This document shows, in pieces, positions 1-12,700 of a stretch of 64,000 nt of DNA. Under the pieces are notes generated by a model that made no database searches, was not told the DNA's origin, and worked only from the letters and a program-made list of their open reading frames with translations. Location: assembly GCA_002633005.1 (NCBI GenBank), contig NMRA01000149.1:140066-204065 (forward strand), written 5' to 3'. Position 1 is the first letter of the stretch; each line of letters opens with the position of its first letter. The stretch is from Phoronis australis (taxonomy: Eukaryota; Phoronida; Phoronidae). Position numbers and translations under genes: made by a program.

Positions 1-3000
1 GTTTTCTTTTGAAAAAACATTATTTTTGGATAGAGACATGTTAGGCTATCCTAAATTGGTTTTGTTTCCTTTCCACCTTCCTTCATTTGTCTGAGAATTG
101 TAGGGCGGTATGCAAAATGTTTCCTTTTTTATTGTCCGGACACGCCAGGTGTCTTAATGCCTCGATTTTAGGGATGAATATTGGTCTCTTGACTCTCATT
201 CTCAGAAAAATTAAAATTAGCATTAGAACAGCTATGTTTTTCAGCCTTGACATGGAGAAAAAGATGTACATTAATTTATAGTGCAGGACGGATTCATCCA
301 AGATTTCAGGAATAGTTTACAATGACCTGTGACAGCATTTTCGTTTTGGTGACTCTTAGTCAAAGTGCTGCTGTATGGTGGTATGTTACTTTAAGAAGAC
401 ATGGGTCTGGGCAATAAAGTTTAGACATTCTTACATCATATCTTAGCTAACTGGAAAGGCCAATGAGTTCACATGGCTGCCGTTAATAAGTTAAGAGAGT
501 CCAATGTTTACAGGCTTACTTTATTGGGATGTCTAATTTTGACTCAGGGTGTCCATTTTGGTGCCTGTTAGATGAATACCTGGTGTATGGGTGATTGTAT
601 AGTTTGATCTAGGACTCCAATCCTTGGCTCACTCCTTGCACCTTTCTACTTAAGCTCGCCCACGTAGAGTCACGTTGTCAGCTCTGCAAGGTCTACTAAC
701 ATTGCATGAGGGGTGGAATCAAATATATTCATATGAGTAATAATTGGAAAATTTGAAATGCAGTTAACTGTAGTTTTCAGCCTTTCTTCCAAATGTCTGC
801 TTCATGCGATTCCTTTCGAAGTGCAGGAAAGACTAACATTTTTATTAGAAAAACTGTCCCCTGACAAACTCGTAAATATTCTTGTTCCTGAAGAACATGA
901 TTATTTGACATTAATTTGAATATCAAATATTACTGTTTTTCACTGCTGAGACGAGAACATTATACAGTTACTCAAGTCATTAAGTCTTGAGATTTCCCCT
1001 AAATAATTGGAGTCAAGAAAAGAATTTCAGTCACGGTCGACAGTTCTTAATGCACCACGGAGTAGAAGTGTGTAGTCTTTTTATGTCAGTGCCATTCTAT
1101 AATCCCTTGAAGATGGGTATTTCAGTTAAGAAAAGCGTGAAGCTGAGAAGAAATAATATTGTCTCTACGACATCAAAATCCAATTCCTGATTATTGTAAA
1201 TCAAGAAAATGGCTACAAATTTCACAACCAACAAGGACAGCAAAATGACAAGTGAGGTATCTGGCAAACTGGGGTCAGGCCCTGCAAATATAGTTCAGAG
1301 AAAATGCATGAGGACCTCTGCAGTCCCGTAAAGCACAATTTTGCAACAGTCGTCCATCTCCAATAATGGTATAGAATTGAGTCATTGAAGAAATCGTGTG
1401 TAACACAACAAAAAAAATTGCCATGTTTCTGGTGATTCTTGAAATTATGATGGTCAGTATTGTCTTTTTCTAGACTTTGGGTCAGGCACTGACCTTGAGC
1501 AAAGCAATTAATTTTTCAATGTCCCAAATTCGAGAATTTTTATCTTAATTAATAGTGAGTGAACAACTTACCTCCATTGACTTTCTGCAATGCTAAGGGA
1601 GCTAAGTTTCAATTTGGAGTAGAATCGAGTTGCTGATGCGAATTGTGATCTGTGCCAATGGTACCCTATTTCCTACTGCAGCTGATTACAGAGACAGGTA
1701 GCCCACCACTTCAGGCTCTTGTTGACTACTCGAGTTGGTGATCATGGAATGTTATCACTAAACAATTCACAATCGTCTTTTTATTGAATTCATTTCAAAT
1801 CAGCAGTTACTCTGGTTTAAAAATGATCTTCTTTGGCTGTACAACTTTACAAAAGTAGTTTTTGTGCTTTAAACCATGGTAGTTCATCTTTCGTTATTGT
1901 GTTATCTAAGCTGTAACCCAATGTGGGGTTGTGGTGAATGTGACAATGGTCTCAGTTCTTGCCTTCCGCTCTGATCGCCCTCCCATGTTGTGAGTTATGA
2001 AATAGCGGCACACCTCCAGATATGACATGCAGGTCCGCAGCCTCGCTTTCGCTCCTGTGGAGATTCACATGTCGCATCTGTCATCTGAATGCTTTATAGT
2101 TTATGTGATATTTAAGTCATGCCGGGGAAAGTATTGCTGCCCTGCCGTGGGCTGCAGTGCCGATGTGGGCTGTCATATTTCACTCCTTCCTGATGATTCT
2201 GAAGGACGAAAGACGTGAAAATGTACCAGTCGTGCGCATAGCGCCACTGTTGTGCAATCGCTGTTCTCTTACCTCACGGCAGAGAAGAGCAGTAGGCTAC
2301 TTAGCGGGAGTAGGGAATATGAGAATTGGTATATATGGGTCAGGAGATTGATGTAAGGAACTCTGTCCAAATGGGCAAGTTGCTCATGAATGTTGCAGTT
2401 TGTGCACAAGTTCTCATGCAGTGATATACAGAGTTGACGGTCCATGTATTCTAGCCTGTGGCTTGCTGAATACTTAAAAATTGTTCTGTAATTACATGTT
2501 TTGAATGATAAAATCAGAATGTGAACTGTCAGCTGCTGTGTCTGCAGAATGATCAAGATAATTTTTAGAATATAAAATTCAACAGTTTATTTTATTTCAT
2601 AGTAACCTTGTCGGAACAAAAGTATCAAAATTCATGTTTCCAACTGAAATCCACCATCTTGATGTTTAGTATAGTCCTTTGAATTGGATGTAGACCTAGG
2701 GTGTGCATATTTCTCCTTGCTAACTATTGATTAGTACTAAAGGTCAGTGTCACATTAACTTATCATGGAAGGTTGTTATTAGGGACTGGTGCAGTTGTGC
2801 AGTTATCATATTTCGATAAATGGTGTAATTAAACTGAACTCTTATTGGACTCCTGACATGTCTTAAAACAATGGTCTACTTAGAATATGCAACTTGGGAT
2901 TTCTAATGTCCCCAAGACTCAAGTTGACAACTGACCAGTCCCGTGGCAAGTTCGTAGCAAACGAGACAAAATCTTGGTGATATAGTCAGATGCTTTTGAT

Positions 3001-5685
3001 CTGTGTAGTGACAACAAAAATGTTAAACTTCATGCGAAAGATGATTTAGACTGGACTACACTTGAGTTACAACAGTGAATAAACCCCATTAATGCCAATT
3101 GCATAATAGTAATGTGAAAGGTTTAGATTAGTTTATTTTCTTTCCCTAATTTCTTTCATCCAATTGCCTGGGGTATGCCTTATGGTTTGGTTGCATTTCT
3201 GGTCATTTCTTGCTATCAAAACGAAAGTTAGTTAAGCCAGTTTTGGAGTTAATAATACATTAGGTATAGCTTAATGAAAAGGTTGCCATAAAATCACCTT
3301 GGACAAACTTCTGTTGTTTTGCTTATTAGTGAGCCTTATATGTTGACCCATGTAATTGTAGTTTGAAGTATGGAAATGAATATTTTATTTTCCTTAGTAT
3401 CTCCATTGTTTTCAATATCATTTCTGTAAAATCGACTGGTATCTTGCTGTTGAGTCATTTGAACATGACAACACTTTTGTGTACAGCTTCCCACGTTCGG
3501 AATTGAAGATAAATTTAAACTGCAGTCTTGTGGGAAAGACGGCAGTATTGTGGGTTATCTTGCTAACCAAAAATGAGTTCAGACTGCGAACTAATTATTC
3601 CTAACTCTTGCTGAACCCGAATATAACTCTTTTATCTATAGTTGTAACGGTTTTGTAATTGTTACCGTTTGCACTACCCACAGTTAAAACTGTTGTAAAC
3701 ATAGTTCGGGGCTTTAGTTGTTAATAGTTAGTGCTTTCGCTTTCCGATTCACCCCATTTAGAGCCTCAGTGCGCCATTGCTACTGATGAGATTTGACAAC
3801 AGTGCCACCTACATAGTTATAACTTTTACAAGTGCCTTATTCACACCAAGTTACAAGAGTTATAATTTCACGGTAAACCACCTTCATAAAAAGTTATAAT
3901 CCTGCTACAGTTGCACTTTTAAACTGGTTTTAAAGTGTTTGTATCAAGAGTTAACCTGTTTAATTTATAACCACATTGGTGTGAACTGGGCATCTTGTGG
4001 GAAAGCAACTCAATCTTAACTGGTTTTCAAATATTTTCAGTTTTAGTTTCATGCGAACTGATGTTTCAATGCTCAAAATACTAGGATTGCCCTGTTTATG
4101 GAGTACTGTAATGTCAGCAGTGTTGGACACATTACAAATGTTATCAGCGGGTGAGGTTTCATGGTATCCCTTGATCAGTATAGTGTTTCAGATGTTTTGC
4201 TTTCGGGAACTATCGTTATATATTACAAATAACTGGTGTTGGTGAGGCACACTGTTGTCATAGAGACCCTGATTTTCCGTTTTCAAAAGCGTAGAAATCG
4301 TCTTGACCAACAAAATTATGTTTTTTTTTTATTTTACAAATTAGAAAATTCTGTTTTACTAGTTCTATTAGTGATACATTACCTAAAAATGATCCAGAAA
4401 TAACCTTACTTTGTCCTTTGAATTATGGCGCATTTGTATTACCAATATCAGGCTGCGCCTGGTGTCTGCTCAAAACCAATCATCAACCGATATGTTGTCA
4501 AAATTGTGGAATTTGATGGATTGTATTCTTAATTTTTGGTAAGCAAGAATTAAAAGTAGTAGTATAGTATCCACTACTGAGATACAAGCCTGTATTTCCA
4601 TGAAGGAAGTCAAGAGTCCATGAATTGTGTCCGTTTTCCACAATCGTGGGAAATCGGGCTCTGCAGAGAATGAACTGCTTCACCAATTTAACCCAGGTCT
4701 AAGAAAGAGCCTGATCATAAAACAAATATATTCAAAGTAGAGTTGACGCATTGATAATCTCCCACATTTGTGTTATCAAGGCTTGGAATTTTCCGTGGAA
4801 ACGCGGATTTCCGCTTTTTCCAAATGTTCTGTCAGCGCATTTTATTATATTTCCGCGTAAAAAAAAATCGGATTTGATATATAATTTCTGCGGCAAATTT
4901 CTTTCTTACCGCAGCGTTGCCGATGATGTTCACCTCGAAAAGCGGAAGTTGCTCTTTATGTTTCGGAGGAACGTAAATTGTCAACATTGCCAGGGCATCT
5001 GGGATAGTGTGGTGGGATTTTCAATGGCGTCTCGTGTGATTGTAAACCGCGGTGACAAATACTACGGCTCTGCAGCCAAAAATGTGTGGGGGTGGGAGTG
5101 GACGGACGAGCCAAAAAGACGCAGACGCATGCTACTGATGGTGGTAACGTTTTTTTTTTTTTAGTCCTCCCGATTTTTGTCGGCGTAAGGTTCATATCGA
5201 CTATTTCAAGGCTGGGTAGCGCGCATGTTTTGGGCCGTAAAAGTTTCCGCGTTTTTTGTCATTGGTCATTCCAAGCCCTGGTTATTTATAGTCTAGTTTA
5301 GTTTTGCTACTGTGATCAAAACACTAGACCAGGTGACACTTGTTCACAGTTTGTCATGTTTTAGGTGATATCATTATTATCTCCCAACAGGGATTTTCGC
5401 AAACTCTGGTCTTTCAGGAAACGTTCATTCATAATGTGACCTTATGTTTTAGTTAAATATACATTCCTGAAGCTTTTGGCGTCACTTTGCAGACATTTTA
5501 AAAAAGTTCTGAATGAGCAAGCAGTATTTCTCCATCTAGGCACGTATGCCCTGTTGCGTTATCTGCGACATTGAAAGCCATTACTGTAAAGCAATTCGTC
5601 ATGTCGTGCTCGTGTAACTGTGAGTCTCAGTCTCATTGAGAGCGTTTGTTGCACTCTTAACATGTTGACATTTGTTATTCTGCAG
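1..5685. other. Upstream region, intron or intergenic, no exon recognised
   Basis: I found no coding exon here. The PPP6R family starts with a short exon encoding a conserved N-terminus beginning MFW, and I looked for it on the plus strand without success. This stretch is therefore either a long first intron or flanking DNA, with the start exon beyond the left edge. It is AT-rich, and its short open frames show no family resemblance. The only clear structure is the MITE at 4777-5280. Confidence 0.6.
4777..5280. mobile_element. 504-bp MITE-like element with GTTAT target duplication
   Basis: The left end reads CAAGGCTTGG and the right end CCAAGCCCTG, which are inverted copies with one mismatch. 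Both ends continue into weaker inverted similarity (ACGCGG and TTTCCGCG motifs). The element is flanked by GTTAT at 4772-4776 and 5281-5285, a 5-bp direct repeat expected of a target-site duplication. It holds no transposase-like frame, so it is probably a non-autonomous DNA transposon. A related right end lies near 46353-46376. The superfamily is not assigned. Confidence 0.7.
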
Positions 5686-6772
5686 GATGTCACTTTACAT
5701 GAACTTATGGACGAAGACGATGTCTTACAGGAATGCAAAGCACAGAACCGGAAGCTCATCGACTTGTAAGTGCATGAATACTGTCACAGGCTATTAAATG
5801 CCAGTACATTACTGTGGAAATTGAACGTTGTGATTAGATGATGGAATTCTCATTCATGTTTCTTGAAAACTTAGCTGTGCATGTGCGAACCGGAGATTGC
5901 GCAATGTATATGTCCAATACTCTCAATGTAATTCTGTGGTGAATGACAGATTGTAAAACTCTCAAACAAACCATCCTGCTGGGAATGGCTATTGTCATTA
6001 AAGTTTCTTTATTTTTTTTCAGCCTCGTCCGTCCGGAGATTGTGGAAGAAATGGTCAATTTGATAACACAGGAGCCAGGAGAAGATGTAGAGGAGAAAGT
6101 GAGATACAAGTAAGCACCTTAAAGTTATTGTATATTCAGGCATTCATTGTGTCTGGCATGCAAAGATTCTTGAGGTATATACTGGATGACTTACCATTGT
6201 TGATATTTACTTAAAAACATAGCCAAACTCAGGTTCAACTTTATTTTAGCAACCATTGATAGACTCTTAATTATGGACTGGTGTGCTTCGTCAGCTAGGA
6301 GAACATTTTTTCATTTGCCTATTTTGGTCATTTCTGTGCATTTTTCGTTTAAAGTAACTTTTGAGAAAAAACTTTGTTCCTTAGAAAGGTTTTTCCTTTT
6401 ATCGCTGTTGAATTTATTAACCTAGTTTTTGATTGTTGGCTACTATTTGCGGTTTCTAGTGACTAAATCAGCGAGACGGGTAGAAATTAGGATACTTTCA
6501 TAACTAGCATGGCTGAATTGCTCAAAATGTGCTGCGTCTTCGTATAAATCACTAATGTAGCATGTTACGACTTCTTGTCTGCTAGGTATCCCAACACTGC
6601 GTGTGAACTGCTGACCTCTGATGTGCCCCAGATTAATGATATGCTGTCCAATGAAGATGGTCTCTTGAAAAAGGTTTACGCCTTCCTGGAGGGGGAGGGG
6701 CCACTCAACCCATTGCTGGCTAGCTTCTTCAGTAAAGTCATGGGTCTACTGATATCTAGGAAAAGTGAATTT
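5686..6772 (+). CDS. PPP6R exons 1-3 (visible numbering)
   Basis: The exons are 5686-5765, 6023-6109 and 6586-6772. Each has an AG acceptor and a GT donor, and the frame carries through. They encode [20 protein letters not shown], then a segment ending EEKVRYK, then [13 protein letters not shown] through [18 protein letters not shown]. This is the N-terminal part of the SAPS domain, lacking only about the first 20 residues of the family. The acceptor at 5686 shows that an upstream exon must exist. Confidence 0.94.
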
Positions 6773-9700
6773 GTAAGTTGTTGGTGAAGATCGAACAATC
6801 GAAATTCAATTGATGTCTTATTGAAGTCCTTGTACACTACTTGATGAGATTCTGCATAAAATTTGAGAGATTTAAATTGGAGAGCAACACTTGATGTTAT
6901 CTTTACATGTAACTAAAATTCCTGGTTGTCTCGAAAAGATATTTTTCAGTATAAAAGCTGTTTCTGTACCCTCTGCAGCTATAAAAGCAACTATAGAAAG
7001 GTGACGTAACCGACCCAGCAAAATGCATGTATCTTGTTATGTGCCACACACTCGTATGTTTATACACATGCCGTCATCTACGTCCGGCGTTCATTGCTGT
7101 ACCTCTAAAGACCCTGGATGGATATTCATAAAATTTTGCACATACGTTCCTACCAAGGATGGGACAGCACGAGTGAATTTTCAGATGAATCCGACTATTG
7201 GTGTGCCCTCTAGTGGCAATTTTAGTTTTTTTGCATTTGCCTCTATATCGTGAGTTTCGCGACGTTTTTTCATGAAATTGGCAAATAGGTCTCTATTAAA
7301 GCGGCAACACCACCGTCTCATTTTCTGATGGATTCAATATACTTTGCGTTACCTAATGTCCATTTTTACCATTTTCGAGTCATCACTCTGAGGATCATTA
7401 TGAAAGTTGGCATATTTGTTCTTACTGGGAAGAGCTTAGCTGCCGATTACTTTTGGACGGCTTCAACTACTGTGACATCCCCTCGGGCATTTTTTGCATC
7501 CGCAGCTGTATCTCCTAAACCCTTAGCAGGATATTTGTTAAGTTTGGTAAGTTTGTTTCTATGAAGGTGACAACAGATAACAACAATGACAACAGGTTAC
7601 CATTTTACTCTGTATCTTTAGAGATTGTTGAAATTTGGAAAATAGGCAATGTTGTTTGCCTGTGGTTCAATATCTACCAAGTTCCTTGATTAGGATCATC
7701 ATGAAATTTGTGTTTTTATTCAGGAGAGTACAGACAAATGTGGATTTCGCGTCAAATCTTAACTATTATGGAGTCCCTATTGCCAAGTTTTGCTTTTCCT
7801 TGTGTTTGTTTTGATATCTGTCAAATTCCTTGATGCATCACATTTGGCAAATAAGTTGATATGACGTAGGCAGAAGATAAAGCCTTGTTTCAGATAGACG
7901 GGTGTACATTGTGCCCCTTAGTTAAAATACTGATCATTCCTTATATCCACACTGTGTGCAATACACACGGTGGGTACATTTCAATGCTCTGTTTTGATCT
8001 TCTTTCTACATTCGCTTCATTTGATAAAAACATTATGACAGAAATTAGGTTGTATCCAATAATGAGTCAATCAGTGTGTTTGCCCAATGGAGGTGAATGT
8101 AGACGTAAGACATTGGCCTTTTTACTACGTCATTTACTTCACTTTTCTGTTGTTGCATTCAAAGCTGTAGATGGCTAGAGAAACAGTAATTGGCACTGAA
8201 AAATTTTTAAGAGTTAACAAGAGATCTTTATTTCAGTAATTATAACATAAAAATTGTGAGTTTCCCCTTTAATGGTTGTTGAAAGTAATTGATGCAGCTT
8301 CAGCAACAAATGTTTCTGCTTTCAGTTATGAGATATCACAGTCACGCACCATTTCACTTCATTGTTGTTGGCATTAGATGATCATTTTGTATCACTTTCA
8401 CAGTGTAGCATGCTTAATTAGCTGAAAATAAAACATACCGCTACATTGTTCATGTTTGGTATGTGTATCTTTTTGTCACAGTTGAAAGAACCAGAACAAC
8501 TATTGGATGTATTTGTTGTGGCCTATGGTTATACTAGATCACTTGAATAATTAGTAGTGAGGTAACGTTGCAACAAAATAGAATTGATACCAATTACAAT
8601 ACAGCACTTCCAAATGCATTGAATGATGCGAGAAATCAGTGTGTGTTAAGCAGATGTCTACATCATGTGACACAAACAGCATGTTCTGTTGCAGATGCTG
8701 GAGTTCCTGAAGAGCCGGGAGGACTTTGTCGGCAACCTTCTACATCACATGGGTGTGTCGGCCATCATGGACCTTTTACTGAGACTGATCACTTGTATAG
8801 AGTCAGCAGACACCAGGACTGCTGTGTTAGTTGTGAGTACACCAATTCTGCTTGGCTGTGGATAGAAAAGTGTATGAACATAATTTTATGTCTAATGCTC
8901 ATGCCGCACACAGAGCTTTTGCAAAATGTTTGTCACCAATTATGTTCTATCCTCCTACCGATTTCCTAGGTGACAACAGACCAAGTATGCTTTTGTGGCT
9001 GATGTTAAGGTCTACCAATATTCACTCCAGTGGACTCTGAAAAATATAGCGTCCTATACTTTTTTCTCTTCAATTTCCTTTTCTGTAACTGAAAAAGAAA
9101 TATTCCTGTTTGTAGTCGGAAGGCTACATTTGTCATTTATTTCATATATCCTGTCACTACTGCTTGGTGAAAGGCACTCACTGATAAATAGCAAACCACG
9201 ATTGTGTACTAGGACGGTTTACAAATAAGTAGAATTTACTTAGTTGTAGTTCCCATCAATCACGATTGATAAGAAAATCTAACTTCATCGTGATCATGGT
9301 TTGTAATGGACATTATCATGCAATATTTATTGAAATTTTGACATCTTCAAGATTAAAAGAGGCCTTGAAAATGTTGATCTTTTATCAGAAATTGAAGAGT
9401 TTGTACTCGCTCATTTTGTGATATTTTTATTTGTTTTCAGTGGTTGGACCAACAGAACCTCGTACAGAAACTTGTTAGTCTAATAGACCCGGTACATTCA
9501 AATGATGTGAGTGTGAATGTTTTAAATCATCACTTATCACCATGTCTTGGTTAACTTTTTCTGGATTGCTTCCACCTTATTGGAATACGTGCAATGCCAT
9601 ATCTGGTCTAAGTACTCCGATTGTGAACTCCTTTTAAAGTCTCTATTACTGGCAGTTGCACAGTACTGACCACTTGTGCTGTGACAAAAACATCCAACAG

Positions 9701-12700
9701 GGTGTTGACATTGTGTGAACATTGTTGTCTGGTGCCATCTCTTAATGTGTTTGTTGTCTCGTTTTTTCAGAAGCACTGTAATGCTGCCCAGTCCTTGTGT
9801 GATATCATACGTCTTAGTCGAGAACAGTTTGCTCAACTGCAGGATCAAACTGTGGATGATCCACTATTGATTGCTGTAGAAAAGTAAGTAAGCTGTAACC
9901 AAAGGATTTTGATGTGGCTGTATGTTCTAGTTTTTCAAACTTTCAAGTTGCAACATTTTGACTGCATCCAAAATTGGAAGTTTTTGCTTCGATTTATTTG
10001 ACTTTGCATGACTTTGATGACAATCATATGGCAAGTCAGTCTTAAAAAACTGGTGGGTAATTTTCAGCATGTATTTTATCCTTTCTCAAGTTGCGTGCTT
10101 AGGTACTCGAATCCCATTATTGGTTAAAGCGTGCTGATTCAACTGTTGCATTGGCAACTAACCTTGTAGCAAATTTTGTTGCATTGGCAACTAACCTTGT
10201 AGCAAATTTTTTGAAGTTTGTGACTGAGTACATATGCATGCAATTTGGGTGTTGTGTTTGTAGCCTTTTCTTGACTTGTAATATTATTTCTTTGCTCATT
10301 TCAGTCCTGAAACAGTTGGTGACCTACTTAGTCACATGTTTGACAGTGAACGCAATGAGTCAGTAATCACCAACGGTCTCACAGTCATCCAAACCTTAAT
10401 AGAGTTCAAAAGGTCAAGGTGAGTTAGCAAGGCAATGCATTTTCTCATTTCATCGGTCTCCACACATGTCGATCTTCGCACGTCGTTTTAAGCAGTCTCC
10501 CTTCAAAGGTGACAAGTCAATTTGGGTACGCAATGTATGGTATTTACTGTTCATATCAACATTACTGTCACTGTAAGTACAGACAGACACACCACAGCTG
10601 CTAACTACTGGGGGTTTATCCGTATTCTTAATAACTATGGTTTTTGCAGTGGCTTGGGCGAGTTCAGGACTGAAAATTCAAGTAAATAGTAGAATTAAGC
10701 GAGAGTTCATGGTCTAACCTTTAAGCTGCATTGTAGGTGTCATTGTAAGATGAAATTTGTATATCTGGCTTCCCTTTTCGTGTTAAATACAGAAAGCAGT
10801 TAGATCATGTGACCATCATCTGAATTACAACTGACTGTAACAGTGTTGATCTTGGGTGTGATTAAGAATTGTTATGGTGCATTTGTTTTCTTTTTGCATT
10901 AACGGAAAATTCTTTAAAGCTGAAGGTAACCATCATTTGTTGAGAGAAACATGGAAGATGGTAACAGTGTCATTGATAAGTAAGCGTATTAATGAAGCAA
11001 CAACTGCCTGTCAGTTCCTCTCAAGCCTAGAAGTCATTTCTAATCTTAGTAAGGAATGAAGTGAGACCTATTTTAAAACAGTAAGTAGCCTAAATCAAAG
11101 TTGTTCTTTGGCCCAATGCGTGGGTTTGTTACCCCTGTCAGTACGGTATGTCGGTTGTTGTTGGTGTTGTGTGTAATTCCTGTCTCTTGCCTGACGTGGT
11201 CAGAATCACTGACGGTTTTTACAGCCCCGAAGGTTGTGGTGAGCAGATGTCTGCCCAGGAGGCGGAGCGTCTAGCCCAGGGGGTCAATAACACCCTTGTG
11301 GCAGTAAAACCTCGCCTGAAAGATCTCAGTAGTCTCCTGTCTGATCCTCCAAAGGTAAGCTCACAGGCGAACGCCACACCACTGTTGGTTTTTTCCATAC
11401 TTTCGAAAACTGCCAAAGCAGACTCGTAATAATGGTTAAAATTTAGTTGCAGAGCTTTTGTGCCAGTTCTCTAGTTTTTTACTTTCGTTTTCTTTGCTCC
11501 TGGCTCCTTCATTTGCCATCACCAGTCTCCTAAGCATCTTAAGTTTGACTTCTCTTTTCACTTTGTCAGTTTTTTCTCCAAACTCTATTGACATAATTTA
11601 GATACTTTTATGAAATATTATCAACTTAAGGCTACTCCCTGATAGCAGTTTTTCAATGTCTCGTATTGTCTGGAGCTACACTGCTTGGAAACTGGAGTGT
11701 CTATGTTAGTTTACTGAAATTGTTAATGCTTCAGTTGCCAAAATGTAATTTCCTGGTAATTATCTACTGGATTGTTTGCCGTTCAAATGAGCTTCACAAG
11801 TTATCCCATTCAACTTAATTCTTGTTCGATGGGTAGTGTCACCAGTGATATCCTGCTGTGGATTACATTATCAGAGCTGCATTCTCTAGACTCGAGGATA
11901 GAAATCTTTGCTTATGTAATGAATAGGGCGAAGTCTCAGAATCCAACATTCCAATATCACCGACTAATCACTTTACTAGCTGCCATTTTGCTTAGGTTAC
12001 GTTAGTAAGGTCTCGAGTATACTCCAAAAACACTCCTCTTTCACTTGTGTTATTTTGCGTGATCTTGGGTTTTCTTGCAAGAAGCTTTATCTACTGAAAA
12101 CTAACCATAATGTACTACAATCTCTGTGTGTGATACGTGTCATTATATCTCCACAGCAAAATTACTGTGCAATGTCGACGACGGCTGGCGTGCTGACTCC
12201 GCCCCTCGGCAACACAAGGTTACAAGTGTCCAGGCTAGTCGCCTCTCTGCTACAGGCCAACACACATAGTATATTTGTGGAGCTAGCTAACTTAGGGACC
12301 ATCAACTTGTTTTTGGTTTGTACTTTGTATGCATTTTAGGAAATACTGGTCACTCTCAACAGTCATACTTTCTGTTCCAAGATGCAATGGCCGGGATTTT
12401 ATTAACGTTGTCTTAACCTAACGTCGTCCCTAATCATTTCTTGTCAGTTGTGCAACTGATTCTGTTTAGGCAAGTTGTGAAGTATTAGGACAGCAAAGTG
12501 TTGTACTTAATAATTCCTAATTTGCCATTTCAACACAACTGACGGATAATCAATATTATGATTGCTTCCGTGACTAGTTCTGTGAAATGAAATGTGCTCT
12601 TTACCACAATGATATTCATAAACTTAACTAGTATTCATATCTTCACAGTCAATATTAACTTGGTAAAGACTATTGTTGGATACATTACCAGACTTATCTA

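Noticed and set aside
5225-5301. ATG-TTT-TGG near 5225 as the PPP6R start codon (family begins MFW)
   Set aside because: The residues after MFW do not match the family, the frame lies at the end of a MITE, and no donor in the right phase for 5686 was found.
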